Shown piece by piece: positions 39,341 through 51,791 of a DNA stretch of 64,000 nt. Source of the stretch: Neodiprion pinetum (taxonomy: Eukaryota; Arthropoda; Insecta; Hymenoptera; Diprionidae); the NCBI RefSeq assembly GCF_021155775.2, contig NC_060238.1, positions 2,652,001 to 2,716,000 on the forward strand, read 5' to 3'. A program made the position numbers and the translations under genes. Within the stretch, counting starts at the first letter, position 1; each line of letters opens with the position of its first letter. The notes under the pieces were generated by a model. It was not told the origin of the DNA, searched no databases, and saw only the letters and a program-made list of their open reading frames with translations.

Positions 39341-42138
39341 AAGTCCGGTAAAATCAGGAGATAGAAAACAAAAAATGACAAACAACAGGATCTTCTGTAA
39401 GATACGTCATTAAATTTTTCTGTATTGATGGTCAATATTAAGTTGTTAATTCATTAATTATACATGCGACCGTATCAATCGCATTGATCGATTTTGTTAA
39501 AGCGAACTTGGGGATGATAAAACAAAGAGAGAAAAAAAAACACAACAACATTGAAGCATCTGCGAATGAATTCGGAGACATTAAATAAAAAGGAAAAAAT
39601 TTTCCCATCCATAAATCCGTAAAGTCTTTCTCTTGTCGAATAACGTCCTGATAAGGGTTGAATTTTACGTTTCAAACATGCGCCCAAGATTCTCAAACCC
39701 GATAAAGCCGAAACGAGGGAAAGAATACAAAAAAAAAAAAAAAAAAAATGAAGTAAAGAAGCGAACTAAACGTAGAATAATAATAATAGTAATAAAAATA
39801 ATAACGAAGATATGAAATGGCGGTTGGATTTATTATTATATATAATTTACTCACTTGTTAAATAACGGTGCGAGTATACGAAACGTATGTATAGTAAAAG
39901 GGGGATAATTAGCCCGTTTTGCAGAGGGGCGTTTAACGTGTACGTAGCAGCCGGGCAGGCGGGGGTTTCGGCTGCGGTATAACGAGATTACAAACTTTAA
40001 TTATAATTTATATTCATTACGATCATTAATTGGCCCCTTACACATTATTATACGTGCGAGCATAATATACACACCGCAGTTTGCGTGTAAGTCTAACAAA
40101 CTGATACAACAAGTGCATTACAAAGTGAAGTATAGTCTACTCGTCTGTAATGTAAATGTATATAGACTGACTTGACTGATGAAAAATTTCGAATTTTATG
40201 TACAAGTGGATACAAGGTGTAAAAATTTTTGTTATAAAAAAAATTATTCTCCTAATAGATTCTCTTTCGGGTAAAATTTATCATCTTCTTTAATTATTTC
40301 GCCGTTTCTGGCATACTTTTCATATTAACGACTGATGAAAAATTTGATTGATATTAAACGCAATCATCACCTAAAACAATGTATTATTAATTGTATTCCT
40401 GAGACCTGTAATCGAGTCTAAAATTTGCGTTACGAAATAAAAATGCATGTTTTTTGCCGACTGAAAATATTTTCTTATTCAAATTCTGACGAATTGTTTT
40501 GCAAAATTCAACTTATTTCGCTTATTCGACCAGCCTTGTTTCTATTTTATTCCAATTACCTATTCAAATTCAGAATGGCATTTTCTTTCAGCTACTTAAC
40601 TCGATATTTCTTCTCGTTGGCATTCTGACGGTGCAGCTATTTTTTGTAGTGTCGAACGATACTTTCTGTCTTCCAGCGCCTCCGGCGCTTCGAGCCAGTT
40701 TTGTTGGGTTTTGGCGCAGAGAAAGAGTGAGAAAGATAGAAAAAGACGGAGATAGAGAAAGGCGGCGTGACGGGATTATTTTCTTTATTTGTATTCACGT
40801 CTCGCGTCTAGCCAAAGGCTGCGCAACGAGGGGTTGGAAAAGGGGGCGCGAATCAGGCGAGCAAATAATTGCAATACGAAAACGAGAACATCGATACTGC
40901 TTCTATGCGCACGTCTGTCTACGTATCTATGTACAAATGTACGAACGGCGGTAAGAATGAAGAAACAAACGAAATTTTTCACCCCGGATTCAACGTTCGT
41001 ATAAAAATAAAATAAATATGGTTATAACATGTATGCATGAAATCCGGAAATAATAATTCATTATGTGTTTACAAGAAAAAGGTAAGAAGAAACGATAAAA
41101 TAAGACCCAAGTACGTGAGCTGAAGCGAGTGTTTATAAATTGAAAATCGAAGGGAAAAAGAAATTGAATCATGAAAAACTTACAAAAGTAGAGAGAAATA
41201 AAATATATATTTGGTTCAATGGCGAAGTTTCGTAGAAAAAAAAGGTCCTTGACGACAAATTTCAGAGACTTTGAGATTTTGTGTTTAGAATTAAGATAGA
41301 TCGTCCGTACTTTCGAGAAAAATCTTATATTTATTTGTTTGGAACAAATTTGATGTTCCTCCTCTGTCGAATTTCGAAAACAACACAGTGTTGAAAATTT
41401 CGTTTCATTCGTACACGGAACAGTGAATTCACCATAAATTTACCGTTCCTTAAATTCACAAATACGTTAAATTTACTACGCAATTTAGTAAATTCAAATT
41501 ACTTGTTTTTTTTTTCTGTTTTCCCTAGAAATTTTAGTAAAATGAAGAATTTTGATTGTAAATTCAAGACGATTATACACTAGTAAGTAACTTACGTCAC
41601 CGCTCCTGATTTATAAATTTTCAACCTGATTTTCGTAAATGGAAAACAATATTTTATCAAATACCGAACTCGTAGTAAATTCACAATAATTTTTTGACAT
41701 TGCGCGTTACGTCGAGCTTTGCGGTATCGTACAAATATTTACGAATGAAAATACGGTGGCCGTTAATATTCATCAAAGTTGAAAAAAATACGAGCGGTAG
41801 AGCCTAAGGGGAATAAATAGACACTAAAAATACTAATCCAATAACGGGGAACTCGCATAGCATGGCATGGCGGAGCAAGCAATAGCGGGTGAGCGAGTGA
41901 TTGATAGAACCCACCCTCCCACCACCCCCTGTGCAATACGCGAATATACCACCCCGGGGAAAAAGTTTGACTCACTCAAACGTCGGTGGTCCAGGGGTCC
42001 GACCGCCACCTAATGGCCCTGGTACATCAATCAGGCCGATCCCACGCCCCGGCCAAACCGTAGGTATGTACCTTACACCTACCCAACCTACTGCCAATTT
42101 TTCGCCAACCCACCACGATTCTCGTTTCATTGAACATA
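39341..42138. other. Spacer between the two inverted-repeat element copies
   Basis: AT-rich with a poly-A run (39729-39748) and AATAATAAT-type runs. The frames at 40425-40954 show no protein family. A C-rich block at 41900-42120 is open in places but unrecognised. Confidence 0.5.
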
Positions 42139-42569
42139 CACTGAGAGAAATTTTCAGTTCCGGTTACCGCTCGGTCCTTAAATATTATCATTTTTTACCA
42201 CGATCGAAAAAGATGGTTCTAGGTAGAAAATGAAAATTAGTTTTCTAGCTGTTAACGGAAAGTCTAGTATCCGTTACTATTCTTCCTCGTTACGATCACT
42301 GTTGCTAGATTTTCTTGCAACTGTTGCGAAAATTTGATGCTCGTGCAAAAATAAATTGACGTTAAAGCCTCGTTTAAATAAAAAAGTAGATTAAACCTCA
42401 CAAACTGATTTTGCGTTGCAATTACCAAAAAAGAATCGAAAATAGCTCAAAATGTTTACGCGTGCCTCGTTTTTCGTAATTCCAACAATATTCGAACAGT
42501 TTTTTTTTTACCATACCTGTTTTACTCAATTTTTCTACTTACTGTAACAAATGAAATTTTTCTCAGTGC
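42139..42569 (+). mobile_element. Non-autonomous DNA-transposon-like element, copy B (431 bp)
   Basis: It begins CACTGAGAGAAATTTTCAG and ends GAAATTTTTCTCAGTG, giving clear terminal inverted repeats with one mismatch in the first 15 bp. It matches copy A with scattered substitutions and a small insertion (CTGTTAACGG against CGTAGCGG). Only short frames are present. Flanks are GAACATA on the left and CACGCTC on the right, with no obvious target duplication. Confidence 0.87.
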
Positions 42570-43340
42570 ACGCTCGTTCTGTTCACCTCCCTTCCCCCTG
42601 ACTCAGGTGCTTGAATTTTCACCTGCTGTTCGAAATATTTTTACAAACCTACAGCGAAAAGGTTTCGGAAGGTAGAATAATTTTTGGTACCATTTTTGTT
42701 CTCTCTCTTTTTTTGCCCAAATTCTTCATTCATTTTCACGATGATTACAAGTTATCAGTTTCACGCTTTTACTAATTTTTCTGGCCGTTTCGTGGAATCT
42801 TGGATTCGAACTGTTTTGGAAATTTTTTTGTTACACGCATTATTACGTACAGAAATTTCAACTTTATACGTTAGAATACTATCGATTGTTTCTTTTTTTT
42901 ATATCTTGCTTCTTTTTTTGTTTTGCTATCGGTGAACCAAATAAAATATAAAAAAATTATTCGATTACCTGACATGTTCCCGTTAAAATAGCAAAATCCT
43001 GGATGATTTTCAGCCGGTTAAATTCGCACCGAATTCACACCACGGTGGATTATTTCCGCCAACGGAATGACATTCGCGATTTTCTTTTTTTTTTTCATTT
43101 TATTTAATTTTTTTTCTATCGTCATTCTACTTTTTGTACTTCCATCTTGATTCCTCTCTATCTCTCTCTCATGTGTATATAATACATAATATATCTATAT
43201 ACACACACGTATATGTACGTATGTATTCTATTCGGCTATTTCGTTCGTTTATTTTTTATTCCGTTACGAATTATTTTTTTTACCTCTGGCCCCTGTGTCG
43301 AGGGTTAAATAAATTGAAATTCTTTTTGGCCCTCTCGCAT

Positions 43341-43371
<31 letters not shown>

Positions 43372-45953
43372 CCCCAACGCATCTTTTCATCCGACGTCCG
43401 CTCGTTTTCAATTGTATTTTCAATTGTTTTACGGTCGTTTGATGACGCGATGGTTATACGCGTTTCACCCGATTAAACCTACGTGTAGGTACGCGGGGAA
43501 TTTGATGAAAAAAAGAAGAAAAAAAAAAAACGTTGACAAAAAAACTGTCTTGCTTTAACCTCAGCTTCCCGTTTTCACTCCGCGTCTGATACCTTGGCGG
43601 AAAATTCAGCCCTAGAAAACCAGTGTTTTTTTTTTTTTTTTTTTCTTATCTCTTGTCTTTTTCTTTTTCTTCTTACGATTAGATATCAACGAACATACGG
43701 ATCTGCACAAAAATTCGAGAACTGAATATAAATACAGAAATAACTGTGCTGAAGCTGTGTCAAAAGAATTCTGAACGGAAAATCATGAATCTTGCAGAAT
43801 TCTAATGCAAGAATCGTCTTTATATCATTTTACAATCAGGTTTTTTTATCATTTGATAAAAATCGATTTTAAACAATGACGTTATTTCAGAGTTGTAATA
43901 ATTCTCAGTATACTTAGTCACTGTGATTATTTTCATTTTTCGAATTCAGTTTCATTTTCAAAAAGGAAAGAGTTCGAGCGGTATGAAATTCTCGCGTATT
44001 ATAAAATCGCGTCAAAAATTTCTGAAAAAATATATTTTTGACGTTCGATTCGCTAATAATATTGAAATGGAATAATACGTATTAATATACGATTCATGTA
44101 CGAAAGTACACTTCATAATCGATTCTTCAAAACGGCAAGAATTTAATTTCTGAAGAAACCTAAAAATCAACCCTGATTCAAATGACTCCCTAGAACGAAA
44201 AAAAAATTATTTCGAACAAACGAAAGTTTGCGAATATCTTGTAAAAGACAAACAAAAAACTTTCCCCATTTAAATTATACACGAAATATAATAAGAATCA
44301 GCTTACGAGTAAGAAGAAGTAAAAGAAGAGAGAGAGAAAAAAACACAGACACGCACAGACGGTGCAAAAATTCAATTTCCTCGGATTTAAAAAAATTCGA
44401 TTAAACGAATCTCGAGCTTTTCGAATAACGTATGTTCAAAATTATACATCCGCACTGCAGTGTGAGTATATTATGTTCTTATAAATTGTATTCGCGAAAT
44501 GCGACACGCGCGCACACACAAACGCTCACAGATAAATTCCCGTTCCTTTATCAACTTTTTTCCGCGAAACGATATCCGGGAACACAGATATACAAGGTAC
44601 GTAGCACGTAACCGGATGGATGGGTGGACGGATGGATGAAGCGATCGGCTCGGATCGAATCGAATCGAATCGAATCAATGGCGGAGAAATGAACTTTCTA
44701 CTCCTTATAGAAGTGTGTGTGTGTGTGTGTGTGTGGTATTTTTTTTTTCTTTTCTTTTTTTCTCTCCTTGCTTCCGTTTGTTTTTTTTTTCCGCTTCCTC
44801 GTCTCGCGGAGAAACGGAAGGACGAAGGAAAAGTTTCTTCTTCTTGTTTATTTCCAGATCAAGATCGAGAGATGTACTCTCACGTCAAAGACACGTGTGT
44901 TGGTGGTACGCGACTCGATCCTCGCGAGTCCAGAAAACGCGATTTGGGACTTCGGAGAGGCTAAGCGGCTCCCACGATTTTCACTCCCATTCACAGCCGC
45001 ATCCCTTTTGCACACACACACACACACGCACATCAGTTTCCCTTTCAGCTATCCTCGCATCCATCTTCTATCGGATGCCGTGTCAACCGAATTTTACCGA
45101 TTAAATACGCTTCGAGAAAATTAACTGTTTTTTTTTTTTTTTACATCATATTTTTTTTTTCTTCGCATTTTGTTTATTTGCTATCTTTTTTTTTTTTTCA
45201 TCCCTACCCGTGATGAAAATACAGAAAGATCAAAGCATCCAATGGTCACGGTATCGAATTTTTAACACTTTCACTCATAGCTGCAAGTATTCTTACCAAT
45301 TATTCTATATCCATTTTTTTGATACTCGGAGAACTTTGAAAGCATATTTCTTTGGACTTTTTTTTCTTATTTCTGACAGTATACCAATAGATTTTCAATG
45401 CTCCAATGTAAATCATTGCGATGTGATGTAAATTATTATAGTTATGAAAAAAAGAATTCTTTTCCGAGAAATTTACCCCTCTGGACACATTCATGGTTTA
45501 CATAAATTATAAATTTTTGGGGTCACCGATTTACGAATCTGAAATCGGATTTTAAAAATTGAAGATAGCGGATCCAGACCATAATTTGCATCATTTCTTC
45601 TTAATTTTTCTTTTCTCTCTTTTTCTCTTCTTCTTCTTCTCAGTAAGAATAACTTTTCAAAGAGGTAAAAACCCGTTCTGTTATTAAGATTTCTTCCGGT
45701 CAGTTTCGTTTGAAGAAAAACGACGAAGCCTTGACGAATATACGATTGACGAATTTTCCCCCCACGATCATCGCTATCACAATTTTTTCATCCTTCTCTT
45801 TCCGTATTCCCGAAGCCGCGGATCATTACGCGGCATCATTCTAATTACTTGGGTCCATTCCCAGCCCCGGTGAGGGGTGAGGGGGAGAAATCAGTGATAT
45901 ACGACACTATAAATGCTATCTTCGTAAATAAAAATGAGCGAGACGGAGAGTCG

Positions 45954-45984
<31 letters not shown>

Positions 45985-48900
45985 TGAAAAAAAAAGGAAC
46001 GAGAACCTGCGGATGAAAAAGTGACTAAAAAATGTTGGAAATAAAATACTAGGCGATTAACGACGCTCCTTATTGGCCGTTTAATAACCGGGCAGCATGC
46101 GCGGCAGGAAGACGATCTATTCGGACAATTGTAATGGTAAGGATGGAAAAATTCCCAACGTGAAAGCAGCGCGAAGCCGGCGTGAAATAACGTAAAGAAG
46201 AGAGGGATACTCGGTGATATAAGTCGATACGAAACTACCAGACTACCTGGATAGGTGCGTTTTACCAAAGCGACATCTCGAGTGCACGTATAATGGATTT
46301 AATTTACGTCTCGGGGGCCAATTTCGACGGGTAGGTATATTTTTAAATCGTAACTCAAGCGCTCGTTTCACAATACCGAACGAGAAATGTGAAGAACGAC
46401 GAGGTTCATGAAGTTGGTCACGTTACTGTAAGCGACGCATGTTTGAGAAAAATCGCCGACATTTGACAAACCATTGATAAAGAAAAGATACTTTTATTTT
46501 TAAAAGCCAACTACTTTGATAAACATTTTTTAAATTATCCAATAATGATATATGTATATATATATATCAGCTGACGAAGTGAATGATTTTTTTCTCCTTT
46601 TTACAAATCATTTCACAATCGTCGTAAAGTTTTTCCCGAGTATCTAACTAACCTTAGAATTTGTTGTACACCCGATATTCGTAATTTTTATCAAAATACC
46701 AAGTTTCCGGTTTTTTTTTCTCCTTGTTCAAGCCAGAATTTTTATCAAGGATTTTCAAATTTTTTGTTCCACAAATCATCGTGATTTTTTTTTTAACACG
46801 AAGTGAAAATTTTCACACGCTATGAATTATCCATTTTTACAAAGAAATCAAAGTTTTTGTCAAATCTCTTCTGAAAGTTTCAACAATACCGATTATCGAA
46901 TAATTCTAACACTTCTGTCTACAAGTTTTTAGCAATTTGTTATCGAAAATCTGTTTTTTTTTTTTTTTTATTTTTTCCACACACCCAAACAATGTTTCAG
47001 AATTTTCTTGAATAAGTATAATTGAATCGTTCAAGAATATTGAGGTAAAAATTATCCATGATCTTCCTACAAAAAGCAATTTCTCTGTGCTACGACAATC
47101 GGTTTCAGATTATTTATTTTTTCTTCTTACGATGTAAAAATAATACACAGTGAAAAATGTTTACTCGTTTGGTAGAAAAACAAAAAGAAATTCTTGACGT
47201 AGTTTGTTAGAATCAAGTTGACTGAGTGCGAATCTGCACAAATTGTAAATACAAGTAACGTTAAACAATTTTGAGCCTAAAATTGTCAACTGGAAACTGA
47301 ACAAGAACGTTGATTTAAATTTGAGAAAATCCAGAGAAATTAAAAGATCAAAACTGAATAAATTCTTCTCTTTGATAGATAGATTTTTGAATTTCACCAA
47401 AGGGTCCGATGTTTTTCCCTTATTTACTTTCTCGGTATGCATTTTTTATAATTTTATTATTCTTTTTCCGCTAATTTGTCGAGTGAGTTATTAAAAGTAT
47501 AAAATCCCATCGGCGTTGATGAACTCGAGAAGTGAAGTAAGTGAGGTGAGGGGTTGAAGTATAAAGGGGAGCCGAAACATGGATCTCGAGGCTACAATTA
47601 GCAGCTACATCGTTCCCTCGTTGTTAATTCCGTAAAATGTTGATATTTTGTTTTATCTCTACTCTTTCCATCTTTCTCATACCTGCTTCAAGCCAGAAGG
47701 CCATAAGCAACAAGTATAACTGATGAATATAATTAGTCGTGGAGGAGAAAAATCACCGTATAGTGCATTTTGTGTGATATGATAAAAACAAAACAGTTAA
47801 AAAATATACCTAACAGTATGACGCGTTAGAATGGAAGAAAAATATGGGGAATTCCATGGAGATTCTGACCCTCGTCATTTCTGATTTTACTTTAAAAAAT
47901 TTCTGCAATTTTCCCAACTCTGAAACAGCAGCCTGAAACTTTTCAAATTTTCAATCCAACGGCTCAATTATTTATTCATATTCAGAGTGATTTTGAAAAG
48001 GGTATTTTGTAGAATTCTCAAAAAATTCAGAAACTGTATTTTCTTGTATTTTCTATTCCAAACATCCCACGACCAGGTCATTTTTTAAAAATTTTTTTCA
48101 CAGTCATTTGAATTTGCTGGTCAACTAAAACGTTTCAATGATTTGAAAATTTACGAAAAATTCTCAAACCTTCTATTTTTCACTCCTTAGAATATTTCTA
48201 GATCGATTCCATTATACACCGATTTTTGTCTATTTTTAGGCACATTCGACTTTATTTTATCAACTTCGTAATGAAAAATAAAAGTTTTGAGAATTATTTG
48301 AAAGCTTTCAGACCGTTCAAACAATGTTTTAGTCGATCAAAAAAATTAGAAGCATTGTAAAGAAAAGAACGAAAAAAAAAAAAAAATAGCAAAAATAATC
48401 GACCCATCTTGAAATGTTTGTAAAAGAAAATACAGTTTTTGAGAGTTTCAAAAAAAGATCCTTTTCACAATCACTCTCAATATTTATATATATATATAAT
48501 AATCAACCAGTTGAATAAATAAAATCTGAAAAAAATTCAGGGTACTGTTCAATAGTCGGGACAATTGCAAAAAAAATTTTCAACAATATTAAAAAAAAGG
48601 TGAGTTGAGCTTCCCACGGAATTAAAAATTGTTGCTGCTTCCGTATTCAAACAATTTTCCAAGCGTGTCAGTTCTTTTCTTTTTTCTTCTCGTTCCCTCA
48701 AACCTCTAATAATTCTCCTCGTGGTTTCTGCCGGCTCGATTTCGTGTTCGGAAAAGAGTAGAGAACCAATAAAAAAAAAAAAAAAAAAAATTAAAGGAGA
48801 GTATAGATACAAGATACGCACACTTGCATACCTAGGCTCGATATAACGAGTATCATTGTTTTTTCGTCACGGTACGTAATCACTCGAGTGACTGGCACCT

Positions 48901-49585
48901 TGTCCTTCAAGTGAATGCAATGCGGCCGGATCGGTTACTGAGGTCGAGTTATATGCATATATACGTACATACGTGTATATATATATATTATATACGTCCA
49001 TATCTTATACGTTGTACCTACGTTACAAATCAGAATCTTATTATACACGCGAATGAATGTTGACGTGAAACGAGTGCAATGCAACGGTTGGTCGTTGTTA
49101 CGGTACAAGCAATTTGTGTAATATCCGGGACATTCCACGCCAATTCAGTAACGCGGTCGTCAAATCGTTTTATACAATTTATGAAACAGTTTTTTTTTTT
49201 TTTTTTTGTTATTTTCTTACCTGTGCGAAATATAATATTATCATTATTATTATTATTATTATTATTCATAGGTACGTAACGCGTCTACGATTTAGTCACC
49301 GATTTTTTATTTTATTCAAAATTTTATCCTCCAACGCTGTTTTGAGTTATGATTTTCTTCCGCTTGAAGTGCAAAGAATGATACGAAAAATAGAAAATGA
49401 GAAAACTTCTTTCCTTTCACGTTGATAAAAATCAATTTGGATCGTGTGTTTGAGATGGGTCTTACTAACGTAGGAAAAATCCTTCAAAAAAATTAAGAAA
49501 TATCATAGTGAACCGTTTACTAAGTTAACTTGGAATGCCTCATACACTCGTATCTGATGAAGGATTTTTGCAAATTGCATTTCAC

Positions 49586-49586
<1 letters not shown>

Positions 49587-49649
<63 letters not shown>

Positions 49650-49650
49650 T
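49587..49650. repeat. TA dinucleotide microsatellite
   Basis: An almost pure TA tract of about 64 bp with one G interruption near 49638. Confidence 0.95.
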
Positions 49651-50280
49651 AGTTTCGAAGGGGATTGAATTTAGCGAAGTTCAAACGCGATTCCATATAT
49701 TATATAAGCACAAATTAACGTTTAACGTCTGTTTTTTTCGATAAAAAAATTCATATAATTTTATTCTCAACATTTTATGAGTACGTAGCTTTGTTTTTTT
49801 TTTTTTTTTTCAAAAACCGTACACTCAGATCTAATCGTTTTAAAATGTCACATAGATTTTCCCCGTACGATCTGTTAATCGAAGTGTGAAATTGAACTTG
49901 CGATTAGATTTCGTTACATTGAAATAAGATACCTGAAACTTTGTGTTCGTACGTTTTAAGATGTAATACAAGTGTAATGAAAGTAGAAGAAGAAGAAAAA
50001 AAAAAAAAAACCATTAAAATGGTTTAAAATAAAAAAAAAAAGTGAAACGAATACTTAGTAAGATGAAAAATAAGACGAAACGGAGGAGGGGGGAAAAAAC
50101 GGTAAAAATGAGAGGAAGTTGAGTTAAGAAGAGAGAGAGAGAGAGGATTACGAAGGCACCTGCAGGGTCACTTTGTCGGCGGCGGAATTCGGTGCGCGAC
50201 TTGGGATTAACGGCTAATGCAAGGTAAGTGGATTTTCGGACAGTGTGCCTGATACCTTCCGTGTCTCTGTACACAGAGAG

Positions 50281-50316
50281 GTAAATGTAAACGTAAACGT
50301 AAACGTAAACGTAAAC
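50281..50316. repeat. GTAAAC hexanucleotide repeat
   Basis: Six tandem units, GTAAAT once and GTAAAC five times, followed by GCGGAG and AGTTTAAGTTTAAG. It is next to a TCC trinucleotide run (50353-50370). Confidence 0.92.
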
Positions 50317-50474
50317 GCGGAGTTTGAGTTTAAGTTTAAGGCCTTCCTGCCTCCTCCTCCTCCTCCTCCTCATCTCAATCACCCTGCATATCATATTGCT
50401 CAAGTATTACTTATACTTTGCGGAGTTTGGCTTTCGTGTATTCGTATAACTATAATCTTATACGTATACAGACG

Positions 50475-50969
50475 TATGAGGTATTCCGTGCCAACTGAGA
50501 GGACATTTTCCCTGACCCCCGCCAATTTGCTTCATTATTTTTTATACGATTCTAGAACCTAAAAAAAGCACTCGCCATTTTTTTCAGATTTTTCATCCCA
50601 AACCATTATTTTTTAAAAAATGTTACAAACATAACATATGTTTTGTACACGTACAAAATAAGAAAAATTATTCCTATAAAATAATATTTAGAAAATAAAA
50701 AAAATCAATTCTCCACCCTGATCTATGGCTCAAAATGTTTGTTTTGGGACCCAGAAATTATGTGAATTTTTGGAAAAAATAAAAAATGGTGTTTTTTTTT
50801 AGGACCGTAAAAGAATTTGTAAGATTTTTTAAAAAAGAATGGTTGGGAGGAAAAATCTAAAAAAAATGGTGAGAGCTTTCTTTAGGTTGTAGAATCGTAT
50901 AAAAAATAATGAAGCAAATTGGCGGCGGGAGGGGAAAATGTCCTCTCGGTTGGCATGGCATACCTCATA
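50475..50969. mobile_element. Foldback (long inverted repeat) element, ~150-bp arms
   Basis: The left arm 50475-50624 is the reverse complement of the right arm 50821-50969 with only scattered mismatches. It starts TATGAGGTATTCCGTGCCAA and the right arm read backwards starts TATGAGGTATGCCATGCCAA. Both contain GAGAGGACATTTTCCC, GCCAATTTGCTTCATTATTT and TTTATACGATTCTA in the same order. A 196-bp spacer contains a perfect small palindrome TTTTGTAC-AC-GTACAAAA at 50641-50658. There is no open frame of note. Transcribed, it would form a long hairpin. Confidence 0.85.
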
Positions 50970-51759
50970 TATTGAGGCGCGGATCGTGTATTACATTAAT
51001 ATATGCTCACTGCATTCCTCTACGTATTAATTTGTAGATTCAGGTATTATACTTACTAGAGTAATTAGCCGTCGGGCATATGCCTCGCCTTATTATTATA
51101 CATATATATTATATGTACCATCCTCTTACAGCACATAATTCCTGCGTATGACGGTATTTATTTATTTATTTATTTTATTTTTTTTTTTGCCATTTTTTCA
51201 ATTTAATTTTTTTTTTCTTCTCGTACTTCATCTCCTAAAGTTTTTCGATGATTTTACTCGGATCCGACGTAGGAAAATTTTTTACATCGATTTACAATCG
51301 AAACGATTGAAATACGTGGAGACAATTAGTCGGAAAATGAAAATGAAACGCGTTTACCGATTTCCAAAGACTTTGTTTTGCTTCGAACTGGAATATCGAG
51401 CTTTTCATTTCGCGTTTGAAAGTATCAAAACTCTTTCTATTCGTTGTTGAGATTCACGCTTTTGAAAAACAGGTTATGAAAAAGTTGCTGGGAAACTGGA
51501 AAACAATTAATATCTGACGGTATCAATAAAATTGCTACAAATAATATTATACATTGATTAAAATTGGAAATAAGCTTTTTTTTTTTTTTTTTACCAAATT
51601 TTTCGATTTCTCTGTTATATCTTTTTTCCTTCTTCCTCTGGTTACAATTTTCTTATACAACGGCAATTTTATTTCGCACTTTGACCTCCATAATTATTAT
51701 ATCACGAGTCAATTAATGAACCGGGGGACCCGATTGAAGTATGAGAAACAAATTGGGCA

Positions 51760-51791
<32 letters not shown>

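Larger units (their letters stand above)
42570..50474. other. Long non-coding stretch with microsatellites
   Basis: TC (43341-43368), TG (44713-44735), GAATC pentamer (44655-44678), GA (45953-45979), TTA/ATT (49238-49266), a TA tract (49587-49650) and a GTAAAC hexamer run (50281-50316) are interspersed with poly-A/T. No exon with family resemblance was found on either strand. Confidence 0.55.
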
